Source of the DNA: JAGPHI01 sp036641735 | GTDB lineage: Bacteria; Bacillota; Clostridia; Oscillospirales; Ruminococcaceae | Assembly: GCA_036641735.1 (NCBI GenBank) | Contig: JAVWEG010000082.1 | Location: 1-7,881 of the forward strand | Direction: 5' to 3' | DNA length: 7,881 bases | Shown here: piece by piece, positions 1 through 6,326 of the stretch | Layout: each line of letters starts with the position of its first letter | How positions within the stretch are numbered: position 1 is the stretch's first letter | Notes under the pieces: model-generated | Seen by the model: the letters and a program-made list of their open reading frames with translations, nothing else | Told to the model about the DNA's origin: nothing | Databases searched by the model: none | Translations under genes and position numbers: made by a program

Positions 1-407
1 GGCTGTTATTTGCAATGCCGGGAATACCTTGTATATATTATGGCAGTGAATGGGGCGCTACAGGAGACAAAACGCACGGCGACGATGAACTGCGGCTGTC
101 GTATGACGAGCCAATACACAATGACCTTACAGCTGAAATCAGCGCAATGGCAAAGGCACATAAGGAGCAAAAAGCATTGTGCTACGGTGATTATAATATG
201 TTGGTGCTTACTAACAAGCAATATATATTTGAACGCAAATACGAGGACGAGCGAGTGATAATAGCTATCAATGCTGACAGTGAAGCATATACAGCGCATT
301 TTAATGCTAATGCAGGCTGTGCAAACGAGCTTCTCAGCGGAGCGAAACACGATTTTGGAGGCGGCAGCACATTGCCACCATACAGTGTGCAGTACTGGAA
401 AATATAA
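1..407 (+). CDS. GH13 alpha-amylase-family glycoside hydrolase, C-terminal part (5' end outside window)
   Basis: This is the end of a reading frame that is open from the left edge (first full codon at 3) and stops with TAA at 405-407. About 134 residues are visible. The first residues, LLFAMPGIPCIYYGSEWG, match the strongly conserved strand-8 segment of the GH13 (beta/alpha)8 barrel, which follows the last catalytic aspartate in alpha-amylases, neopullulanases and cyclomaltodextrinases. The remainder, with 'IIAINADSE' and the ending 'LPPYSVQYW', fits the C-terminal beta-sandwich domain of such enzymes. Family knowledge predicts hydrolysis of alpha-1,4 (possibly alpha-1,6) bonds in starch or maltodextrins. 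The catalytic Asp/Glu/Asp residues lie upstream of the window, so exact specificity and any signal peptide cannot be judged. No terminator is visible before the helicase gene 55 bp downstream, so read-through into it is possible. Confidence 0.88.
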   Translation, partial: LLFAMPGIPCIYYGSEWGATGDKTHGDDELRLSYDEPIHNDLTAEISAMAKAHKEQKALCYGDYNMLVLTNKQYIFERKYEDERVIIAINADSEAYTAHFNANAGCANELLSGAKHDFGGGSTLPPYSVQYWKI

Positions 408-462
408 TTTCATATGCGCTAACTGTATTTAAACATTATTATTAAATATTGGAGATATTTTA

Positions 463-3400
463 ATGCCGTTTACTAAGCAATATCTTAAAAATTTGTGTAT
501 TTCCGAATTTACATATGCCAAAGGCTCCGCATATGTTGATGAAAACCGTGTACGGATTATTTCCGATACATATTTGACAGGCGAACAAAGATTAATCAAT
601 GCCTCTGTAAAAGGAAGCAATGGGCAATATTATCAAACAGAATTAGTAGTATCTCCAAACAAAAGTACTATTAACTCCTGCAATTGTACTTGCCCTGCGT
701 TCAACAAATATAGCGGAGCGTGTAAGCATATTATTGCATTGGCACTGATGGCAGATGACAGCGCAAGTAATGATGCTTTGTTTGCGGCAAAAACAGACAG
801 CGTGGCTGTGCATATGTTGCGCCAATATGCACTTAAAACAATGCTGGAAGTAAAGCCGATAACTACAGGAGTAAAGCTTATAGCGGTACTTAATATTGAA
901 GAGCATACACCCTGTCTCAGCTTTAAAATAGGCACTGACAGAATGTATTTAATTAAAGATATTGCACAATTTGTAAATGCTGTATCTAATGGCGAAAGCT
1001 TTACATATGGTAAGCAATTATCTTTTGTGCATAGCATAAGTGCCTTTAATGAGCGAAGCGCAAGGCTTGTCCACTTTATTTTAACGTATTACCATTCTTA
1101 TAATTATGCGTATTCAAGCGATTATTTTTATGGAACAGCTGATCGTAATCGTAGAATGTATTTACCCCCGTTTATGCTTGATGCTTTTTTAGAATTATAT
1201 GATAATGATGATGATGTAGTTACGGTTTTGCAATATGATAAAGAAAACAATTTTCACATTAAATATGAAAATCCGCATTTACGTTTAAATATCAGTAAGC
1301 AAAAAAGCGAGAACTACTCTCTCCATATGGCGCAGGATTTTACAGCTATATGGGGAGATGCTTGCGTGTATATTGTGCTTGACGAAGAAATTTATGTATG
1401 CGATGAAGAATATAGCGCGGCAACAAAAGCTCTGATAAATTCTATTATGTTATCTAAAAAATGTAAGCTTAGTGTGGCGAAAACCGATATGCCTATGCTT
1501 GTAGCTATGGTATTACCGGAGCTGCGCCCGTATTGGGAAATAAACTCAAGCACCGCAATTACAGAATTTGAGCCGCCTGCTTTACAAAGCAAGGTGTATT
1601 TTGATATGCCAAATCCAAATTTAATAACGGTGCGTTTAGAACATTATTATGGCGAAGATATGCACTTGGGGTTTGAAAACAAAGATATACGCACGGCGCT
1701 GGATTTAAAAGGTGAAACGAGAATTGAAAACATATTGCGCTATTATTTTAAAGAAAAGGGTGCAAAAGGCGAGCTTAAAATAGAGAATGACGAAAACGCA
1801 ATATATGAGCTTGTGCAATCCGGTATAGGCGAAATATCAGAGATTTCCGAAATATTGGCAACTGATGCGTTTAAGGCAATGAGGGCAAAGCCATCAGCAT
1901 CTGTGAGCGTGGGTGTACGTGTGGAATCGGATCTTTTACGATTGCATTTTGATGTGAACGGGATAGATATTCAAGAGCTGGAGCAAGTACTTGCATCGTA
2001 CCGCAAAGCGAAAAAATTTCATCGTCTGCGTGACGGCTCTTTTTTAAACTTAGAGGATAGCTCACTTTCTGAGTTTTCAGAGCTTGCGCAAGGTATGGAC
2101 TTGAAAATAAAAGATATTATGTCGGGAGATTTGTCTGTTCCAAAATACAGAGCTTTATATCTTGATGCATTGTTAAAATCCAGCGAGAGACTGCAATACG
2201 ATAGGGATACCGGATTTAAACAAATCGTCAGAGACATTCGCAATGTGAGCGATGCAGATTATCATATTCCGCAGAGCCTACATCATATATTGCGTAATTA
2301 CCAAAAAACAGGCTACAGATGGATGCGTACAATTGCAGCTTATGGATTTGGCGGAATTTTAGCTGACGATATGGGACTTGGTAAAACAGTGCAAGTGCTT
2401 GCGCTATTGTTGGCACAAAAAGAAGAACAAAAAGAACATACCATTTCTTTAGTGGTATGCCCGTCATCTTTGGTGCTTAATTGGGAGAGCGAAGCACGTA
2501 AATTTGCGCCGACATTAATTGCTGTGCCAATTACAGGTTCAGCTGGTTTGCGTGAGGAGACGGTACAAGCAAAGCGGGATACGGTAGACGTGTTTATCAC
2601 TTCTTACGATTCATTAAAGCGTGATGTGGAGCTTTATTCAAATATGAAATTTCAATATTTGGTGGCAGACGAAGCGCAATATATGAAAAATCAAAACACG
2701 CAAAATGCCAAAGCAATGAAAACCTTGCAAGCATCTGTGCGCTTAGCATTAACAGGCACCCCTGTAGAAAACAGTTTAGCTGAAGTGTGGTCTATATTTG
2801 ACTTTTTAATGCCTGGTTATTTATATTATTATGCTAAATTCAGGAAAAATTTTGAAACACCCATTGTAAAAGACAATGATGAAAATGCAGCAAAAAGCTT
2901 GAGAAAAATGGTGTCTCCGTTTATTTTACGCAGAATGAAAAACGACGTATTAAAAGAGCTGCCACCAAAAATAGAAACGGTGCTTTATGCAGAGCTTACA
3001 GGAGAGCAAAAAAAGCTTTACATAGCCAATGCGGCAGTAGCGAGAAATGAAATATATTCCAAAATCGGAGACAGCGGTACAGATAAGCTGCAAATACTTG
3101 CGTATATTACCCGTATGCGCCAAATATGCTGTGATCCGTGCTTAGTATACGATGATTATACAGATGGAAGCGCCAAGCTTGAGCTGTGTATGGAGCTGTT
3201 GCAAAGCTGTATAGAGTCGGGACATAGAGTGCTTTTGTTTTCTCAATTCACCTCTATGCTCAGACGTATCGCACAACGGCTTAACGCAAACAAAACGCAA
3301 TATTATACTATTACAGGCGAAACCAAAGTATCAAGCAGGCTAGAGCTTGTAAATAATTTTAACAATGGAAATATCCCTGTGTTCTTAATTTCACTAAAAG

Positions 3401-3678
3401 CAGGCGGTACAGGGCTTAATCTTACCGGCGCTGATGTGGTAATTCATTATGATCCGTGGTGGAATAATAGCGCGCAAAATCAAGCAAGTGACCGTGCGCA
3501 CCGAATAGGGCAAACTAAAACCGTGCAGGTGTATAAGCTTATAGTTAAAGAAACATTAGAACAGCGAATTTTAGATATGCAAAAAAACAAATCCGATTTG
3601 GCGGATATGATAGTAAAAGAAGGCGACGGTGCATTTGCACATATGTCCAAAGAAGAAATATTGTCTCTTTTTCAATGA
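463..3678 (+). CDS. SWIM zinc-finger, SNF2-family DEAD/DEAH-type helicase
   Basis: A 1071-residue ATP-driven double-stranded DNA translocase/remodeller of the bacterial SWIM-SNF2 type. An N-terminal SWIM zinc finger has C75, C77, C87 and H89 (CxC-x9-CxH), with an extra C73. A long middle region (about 150-600) has no catalytic motif I recognise and occupies the place of the bacterial SNF2-associated domain. The SNF2 N-terminal lobe starts near L610 (LRNYQKTGYRW), with Walker A DMGLGKT (K641), Walker B DEAQ (736-739) and motif III TGTP (764-767). The C-terminal lobe has VLLFSQF (923-929), AGGTGLNL (980-987) and the arginine-finger motif QASDRAHRIGQ (1007-1017). All motor motifs look intact. 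The length is normal for clostridial members. ATG 463 is preceded by GGAG at 451-454, 8 nt away. Cellular role is poorly known; by family it may act in transcription recycling or DNA repair. No methylase, nuclease or other defence gene lies beside it, so a DISARM-like role is not supported here. Confidence 0.95.
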   Translation: MPFTKQYLKNLCISEFTYAKGSAYVDENRVRIISDTYLTGEQRLINASVKGSNGQYYQTELVVSPNKSTINSCNCTCPAFNKYSGACKHIIALALMADDSASNDALFAAKTDSVAVHMLRQYALKTMLEVKPITTGVKLIAVLNIEEHTPCLSFKIGTDRMYLIKDIAQFVNAVSNGESFTYGKQLSFVHSISAFNERSARLVHFILTYYHSYNYAYSSDYFYGTADRNRRMYLPPFMLDAFLELYDNDDDVVTVLQYDKENNFHIKYENPHLRLNISKQKSENYSLHMAQDFTAIWGDACVYIVLDEEIYVCDEEYSAATKALINSIMLSKKCKLSVAKTDMPMLVAMVLPELRPYWEINSSTAITEFEPPALQSKVYFDMPNPNLITVRLEHYYGEDMHLGFENKDIRTALDLKGETRIENILRYYFKEKGAKGELKIENDENAIYELVQSGIGEISEISEILATDAFKAMRAKPSASVSVGVRVESDLLRLHFDVNGIDIQELEQVLASYRKAKKFHRLRDGSFLNLEDSSLSEFSELAQGMDLKIKDIMSGDLSVPKYRALYLDALLKSSERLQYDRDTGFKQIVRDIRNVSDADYHIPQSLHHILRNYQKTGYRWMRTIAAYGFGGILADDMGLGKTVQVLALLLAQKEEQKEHTISLVVCPSSLVLNWESEARKFAPTLIAVPITGSAGLREETVQAKRDTVDVFITSYDSLKRDVELYSNMKFQYLVADEAQYMKNQNTQNAKAMKTLQASVRLALTGTPVENSLAEVWSIFDFLMPGYLYYYAKFRKNFETPIVKDNDENAAKSLRKMVSPFILRRMKNDVLKELPPKIETVLYAELTGEQKKLYIANAAVARNEIYSKIGDSGTDKLQILAYITRMRQICCDPCLVYDDYTDGSAKLELCMELLQSCIESGHRVLLFSQFTSMLRRIAQRLNANKTQYYTITGETKVSSRLELVNNFNNGNIPVFLISLKAGGTGLNLTGADVVIHYDPWWNNSAQNQASDRAHRIGQTKTVQVYKLIVKETLEQRILDMQKNKSDLADMIVKEGDGAFAHMSKEEILSLFQ

Positions 3679-3687
3679 AAAATCATC

Positions 3688-3728
3688 AAAAAACAGGCTA
3701 TGTGCAAAAAGCACATAGCCTGTTTTTT
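3688..3728. terminator. Bidirectional intrinsic terminator between helicase and mrp
   Basis: A perfect inverted repeat of two 18-nt arms (3688-3705 and 3711-3728) with an AAAAA loop. The left arm begins with six A and the right arm ends with six T, around a core that includes CAGGCTATGTGC. Read on either strand it is a GC-containing stem followed by a U run, so it can end the helicase transcript (9 nt after its stop codon) and the convergent mrp transcript. Confidence 0.93.
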
Positions 3729-3760
3729 AATTAATTGAAGTATATTTTATACGGGTATCG

Positions 3761-4597
3761 TTATAACTGTAGAAGCTTTTCTACGGCAGAGGCTGCCGCG
3801 TTTAGCCAGTCGCCTTCAAATAGCTCAAGTGAACCCTTGTCGGCAAGCGCAGCAAGCCCTGAATCTATCGGGAGCTTTGCCAGTAAAGGTATCTCGTATT
3901 TTGCCGCGGTTTCTTCTGCGCGGCTTTTGCCGAATACGGAGATTTCCTTGCCACAGTCGGGACATACAAGATAGCTCATATTCTCTACTAATCCCAATAT
4001 AGGAATATTCATCATTTTTGCCATATTTACAGCTTTTTCCACTATCAATTGTACAAGCTCTTGCGGACTTGTCACTACGATAATGCCATCTATCGGCAAA
4101 GACTGAAATACTGTAAGAGGCACATCACCTGTACCCGGAGGCATATCTACAAACATAAAGTCTACTTCTTGCCAAATAACCTCTTGCCAAAATTGCTTTA
4201 CAGTGCCGGCTATCACAGGGCCGCGCCACACCACAGGATCTGCTTCGTTTTCAAGCAGTAGATTTACGCTCATTACATTAATGCCTGTTTTGGTTTTCAC
4301 AGGAAAAATGCCTTCGCCATCACTCATAGCACGTTCGTGCAAACCGAATAAGCGTGGAATAGAAGGGCCGGTAACGTCTGCATCTAAGATTGCGGTTTTA
4401 TAGTCTAGCCTATTCAGCAAAATAGCAAGCATAGCACTCGTCATACTTTTGCCTACTCCGCCTTTACCGCTTACTACGCCAATCACTTTTTTGATATGGC
4501 TATTTACATTAGGCGCCTCGCGAAAATCTTGCGGAGCGCTTCGCTCAGAGCAGCTTTCACCACAGGTATCGCAATTATGTGTACAATTTTCACTCAT
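3761..4597 (-). CDS. mrp: Mrp/NBP35 (ApbC) family iron-sulfur cluster carrier ATPase
   Basis: A 278-residue cytosolic P-loop NTPase of the MinD/Mrp group, predicted to bind a [4Fe-4S] cluster at a dimer interface and pass it to apo-proteins. Visible motifs: deviant Walker A GKGGVGKS (44-51), switch I DADVTGPS (72-79), switch II DMPPGTGD (151-158), and the family's cluster-binding CPxC pair (C212, C215) after VENMSYL. It has a cysteine-rich N-terminal tail, C5, C9, C12 and C16 (Cx3Cx2Cx3C), and lacks the N-terminal MIP18/DUF59 domain found in E. coli-type Mrp. The ATG at complement 4595-4597 has GGAG (complement 4608-4611) 10 nt upstream and a full-consensus promoter behind it. It appears monocistronic. 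Its stop lies just beyond the shared hairpin terminator. The family assignment is firm; the client proteins are unknown. Confidence 0.95.
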   Translation of the reverse strand: MSENCTHNCDTCGESCSERSAPQDFREAPNVNSHIKKVIGVVSGKGGVGKSMTSAMLAILLNRLDYKTAILDADVTGPSIPRLFGLHERAMSDGEGIFPVKTKTGINVMSVNLLLENEADPVVWRGPVIAGTVKQFWQEVIWQEVDFMFVDMPPGTGDVPLTVFQSLPIDGIIVVTSPQELVQLIVEKAVNMAKMMNIPILGLVENMSYLVCPDCGKEISVFGKSRAEETAAKYEIPLLAKLPIDSGLAALADKGSLELFEGDWLNAAASAVEKLLQL

Positions 4598-4621
4598 TAT
4601 AATATAACTCCATTCATTTGG

Positions 4622-4642
4622 TATAGTTTATATTATAGTTTA
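4622..4642. repeat. 9-bp direct repeat over the mrp -10 region
   Basis: TATAGTTTA occurs at 4622-4630 and again at 4634-4642, a 12-bp period. The second copy overlaps the mrp -10 box and the first lies around the expected start of transcription. It could be a repressor-binding site, but short AT-rich repeats also arise by chance. Confidence 0.4.
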
Positions 4643-4660
4643 CTGCAAGCATACTGTCAA
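4632..4660 (-). promoter_or_regulatory. Sigma-A promoter of mrp (TTGACA-N17-TATAAT)
   Basis: On the minus strand TTGACA (complement 4655-4660) and TATAAT (complement 4632-4637) are separated by exactly 17 nt, a 12/12 match to the vegetative consensus. The predicted transcript starts near 4625, giving a leader of roughly 28 nt that contains the GGAG ribosome binding site. Strong constitutive expression is inferred from the match, not measured. Confidence 0.88.
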
Positions 4661-4673
4661 GACATAAAAATAC

Positions 4674-4702
4674 TTGATATCAAAAGAAAAATAGTGTATA
4701 AT
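4674..4702 (+). promoter_or_regulatory. Sigma-A promoter of the CmpB-like/HD operon (TTGATA-N17-TATAAT)
   Basis: TTGATA at 4674-4679 and TATAAT at 4697-4702 are separated by 17 nt, an 11/12 consensus match. Transcription would begin near 4710, about 30 nt before the start codon. The -35 box is the left part of a perfect 10-bp palindrome, TTGATATCAA (4674-4683), which may be a chance restriction-like palindrome or an operator. The -35 boxes of this promoter and the divergent mrp promoter are 13 bp apart. Confidence 0.85.
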
Positions 4703-4723
4703 ATTTATTATTAATATAAAATT

Positions 4724-4734
4724 AAGGTGGGGGG
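4724..4734 (+). promoter_or_regulatory. G-rich ribosome binding site of the CmpB-like gene
   Basis: AAGGTGGGGGG ends 5 nt before ATG 4740. It contains an AAGG core and a run of six G (4729-4734), unusual in this AT-rich sequence. Pairing with the anti-Shine-Dalgarno could occur in more than one register, using G-U pairs for the G run. Confidence 0.7.
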
Positions 4735-4739
4735 TAAAA

Positions 4740-5303
4740 ATGGGTATCGACTATAACAATCCGGCGCTTATTTTAAATGCGTTTTTTTTATACAGCTTTC
4801 TTGGCTGGATAATGGAATGTATTGTTATTCGCAGAGAAAAAGGGCATTGGGAAAATAGAGGATTTGTTCATATTCCGTTTTGCATAATATACGGCTTTGG
4901 GGCAATGATAGGATATATAGTGCTTAAACCGTTTTCGTTTAATTGGCTTCTTTTATATGTGGCAAGCGCTGTTATTGCCACTGCATTTGAATTTCTTACC
5001 GCTAATTTAATGCTTCGATTATTTGGTACATTGTGGTGGAATTACGACAATAAGCCGTTTAATTACAGAGGCATTGTGTGCTTGGAAAGCACACTTGGCT
5101 GGGGTATTATAGGTATTTTATTGTTTGGTGGAATGCATAATCTCATATTTACAATAGTAGGTAAGCTACCAAATAACATTGCATCTTTTACTGCATTTGT
5201 GCTAGTGTGCTGTTATGTTGTGGATTTTGCTATCAGTATGCGCAAAGCGCGTGTGAAAACGCGTGAAAATACAATGACGGAATTAGAGGAAAATATAATA
5301 TGA
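4740..5303 (+). CDS. Putative ABC-transporter-type membrane protein, CmpB family (PF06541-like)
   Basis: A 187-residue integral membrane protein with no cleavable signal peptide. Hydrophobic segments lie at about 9-30, 45-64, 67-92, 114-138 and 145-165, suggesting five membrane passes and a charged C-terminal tail (168-187). Family marks I recognise are YSFLGWIMEC near the start (E26), ENRGF (38-42) before IPFCIIYGFG, an acidic residue inside the third helix (E84), and the loop LWWNYDNKPFNYRG leading to CLESTLGWG. These fit the Firmicute family usually labelled 'putative ABC transporter permease'. That label is weakly founded: there is no ATPase or binding protein nearby and its function is unknown. 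It is the first gene of a two-gene operon, and its TGA stop overlaps the next ATG. Confidence is high for gene and family, low for any transport role. Confidence 0.88.
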   Translation: MGIDYNNPALILNAFFLYSFLGWIMECIVIRREKGHWENRGFVHIPFCIIYGFGAMIGYIVLKPFSFNWLLLYVASAVIATAFEFLTANLMLRLFGTLWWNYDNKPFNYRGIVCLESTLGWGIIGILLFGGMHNLIFTIVGKLPNNIASFTAFVLVCCYVVDFAISMRKARVKTRENTMTELEENII

Positions 5304-5830
5304 AAAGCTTTTCACCTTGTTATATAGGAGAGCTGTGCGTACCATATGATGAAGATTATTTGGCTATGGTACGTGATATTTTAGAAAATGAATATTTTTG
5401 CTCTATGAAAGATTTCATACAGCACGGAGAGACTTCTTGTCTTACTCATTCAATAAGTGTCTCATATTTATCGTATCTTCACTGTAAAGAGCGTGGGCTA
5501 AACGCGCGTGCTGCCGCACGCGGCGGGTTACTGCACGATTTGTTTTTATATAATTGGCACAATTATATAAGGCAAAAAGGTGAGCGTTTACACGGATTTG
5601 AACATCCGCGCAAAGCACTTGCCAATGCGGAGCGTTTGTTTAATCTTTCTGATGTAGAAAAAAACATTATTTTGCGGCATATGTGGCCTCTTACAATCAC
5701 TCCTCCAAAATACAAAGAAGGATATGTAATAGTAGCATACGATAAATATTGCAGCTTAATGGAAACAATGTATCTGCCTGCAATGCAAATAGATGTGGCG
5801 CTAGAGCCGGTATATGTAACAAATAGATAA
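5300..5830 (+). CDS. HD-domain phosphohydrolase
   Basis: A 176-residue soluble protein with the metal-dependent HD fold. The ordered metal ligands are visible: H50 (in CLTHSISVSY), H79-D80 (GGLLHDLFLYNW), H102 (GFEHP), H127 (RHMWPLT) and D148 (AYDKYCS). The spacing H...HD...H...H...D resembles HD hydrolases with a two-metal centre, and all predicted ligands are present. The substrate is unknown; HD enzymes cleave phosphate esters of nucleotides and related compounds. The ATG at 5300 overlaps the TGA of the upstream membrane-protein gene (ATGA, 5300-5303), with GAGGA at 5286-5290 as ribosome binding site, so the two are probably translationally coupled. The gene ends 11 nt before a strong terminator. 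No signal peptide or membrane segment is seen. Confidence 0.9.
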   Translation: MKSFSPCYIGELCVPYDEDYLAMVRDILENEYFCSMKDFIQHGETSCLTHSISVSYLSYLHCKERGLNARAAARGGLLHDLFLYNWHNYIRQKGERLHGFEHPRKALANAERLFNLSDVEKNIILRHMWPLTITPPKYKEGYVIVAYDKYCSLMETMYLPAMQIDVALEPVYVTNR

Positions 5831-5841
5831 ATCATTCAAAT

Positions 5842-5883
5842 AAAAAGCATCGGCAACCATAATTATGGTTGCCGATGCTTTTT
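5842..5883. terminator. Bidirectional intrinsic terminator, perfect 42-bp palindrome
   Basis: Two 19-nt arms (5842-5860 and 5865-5883) pair without mismatch around AATT, which is itself self-complementary. The arms carry a core including GCATCGGCAACC, with A5 on the left and T5 on the right. It serves the HD gene on the plus strand and the DUF1622 gene on the minus strand, and overlaps the last two bases of the latter's stop codon (5882-5884). Confidence 0.93.
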
Positions 5884-6205
5884 ATTCGTGCGAAGAATTT
5901 TTCAGTTCAAAATGTATCAAAAAGCTTAACAATGCACGCAATATAATTATTGCACCTAAAATTAATAGCTCGTTTATGTCGCGTACCAGCACGGTTTTTA
6001 GTATTTCAGCAGCCATTTTAAATTCAAGACCTGTGGCAAGCCCACTAGCTAACAAAAACTGAATATTATGTGTTTTGTGAAAAAACGTGTTGCCAAGATA
6101 ATACCAAAACGAATGTAAAGCCGAAACCGTAACCACAAATATTCCGATTAGCTCTAATACTGATATTATAAAAGGGAGAGATACTTCTATAAATTTTTCT
6201 ACCAT
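5882..6205 (-). CDS. DUF1622-family small membrane protein
   Basis: A 107-residue membrane protein of unknown function. A long hydrophobic segment (about 9-37, PFIISVLELIGIFVV), a second apolar stretch (49-59), and a hydrophobic C-terminal helix (79-98, LLILGAIIILRALLSFLI) can be seen. The block GLEFKMAAEILKTVLVRDI (59-77) followed by the last helix and FLIHFEL is the pattern I recognise for DUF1622 (PF07784). The frame stays open to an ATG at 6295, but the start is placed at complement 6203-6205. GGAG (complement 6214-6217) lies 8 nt before it, the protein then has the family's usual size, and the extra 30 residues would overlap both divergent promoters. It ends inside the shared terminator. 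It appears to be transcribed alone. Confidence 0.85.
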   Translation of the reverse strand: MVEKFIEVSLPFIISVLELIGIFVVTVSALHSFWYYLGNTFFHKTHNIQFLLASGLATGLEFKMAAEILKTVLVRDINELLILGAIIILRALLSFLIHFELKNSSHE

Positions 6206-6213
6206 AAAAATTA

Positions 6214-6217
6214 CTCC
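6214..6217 (-). promoter_or_regulatory. Ribosome binding site that fixes the DUF1622 start
   Basis: GGAG on the minus strand, 8 nt upstream of the ATG at complement 6203-6205. It favours the 107-residue product over the 137-residue reading frame that begins at 6295. Confidence 0.75.
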
Positions 6218-6236
6218 AATTAAATTATTTGTTATT

Positions 6237-6265
6237 ATTGTACACTTTGTTGACATATTAGGCAA
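6237..6265 (-). promoter_or_regulatory. Probable promoter of the DUF1622 gene (TTGCCT-N17-TACAAT)
   Basis: On the minus strand a -35-like TTGCCT (complement 6260-6265, 4/6) and a -10-like TACAAT (complement 6237-6242, 5/6) are separated by 17 nt. Transcription would begin near 6230, about 25 nt before the chosen start codon. It shares 16 bp with the opposing promoter at 6250-6278. Confidence 0.6.
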
Positions 6266-6278
6266 GTAAAAACATAAT
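6250..6278 (+). promoter_or_regulatory. Sigma-A promoter of the SpoVB-like flippase gene (TTGACA-N17-CATAAT)
   Basis: A full-consensus -35 TTGACA (6250-6255) lies 17 nt before CATAAT (6273-6278, 5/6). The predicted start is near 6285, giving a leader of about 40 nt. Its -35 box lies inside the footprint of the divergent promoter, so the two may compete for RNA polymerase. If the gene is a true sporulation gene a sporulation sigma-factor site would be expected instead; I do not see one clearly. Confidence 0.75.
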
Positions 6279-6314
6279 ATATCCATTTTAGCCATATAAA
6301 TTAAGATATAGACT

Positions 6315-6322
6315 AAAGGAGG
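6315..6322 (+). promoter_or_regulatory. Strong ribosome binding site of the flippase gene
   Basis: AAAGGAGG ends 4 nt before ATG 6327. It is the most complete Shine-Dalgarno sequence in the window and selects this ATG over the Met at codon 8. Confidence 0.8.
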
Positions 6323-6326
6323 CGAA

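Noticed and set aside
372..408. Possible promoter for the helicase gene: TTGCCA at 372-377 and TATAAT at 403-408
   Set aside because: The spacer is 25 nt, too long for sigma-A, and there is no TGn extension before the -10-like box. The promoter of the helicase gene is left undetermined; co-transcription with the amylase gene is possible.
6..413. Minus-strand open frame opposite the amylase gene end
   Set aside because: It lies fully antisense to a recognisable GH13 frame, has a cysteine/histidine-rich composition typical of shadow frames, and has no visible ribosome binding site.
4049..4403. Plus-strand open frames inside mrp
   Set aside because: They are antisense shadows of a gene with all family motifs, and the translated sequences have no recognisable domain.
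463..5830. A defence system built from the SNF2 helicase, Mrp ATPase, membrane protein and HD enzyme
   Set aside because: The genes are in three separate transcription units with their own promoters and terminators, and no nuclease, methylase, toxin or sensor is present. Mrp is a housekeeping protein. Nothing indicates joint action.
5865..6062. Plus-strand 65-residue open frame after the HD gene
   Set aside because: It starts inside the terminator hairpin and runs antisense to the DUF1622 gene, with no ribosome binding site.
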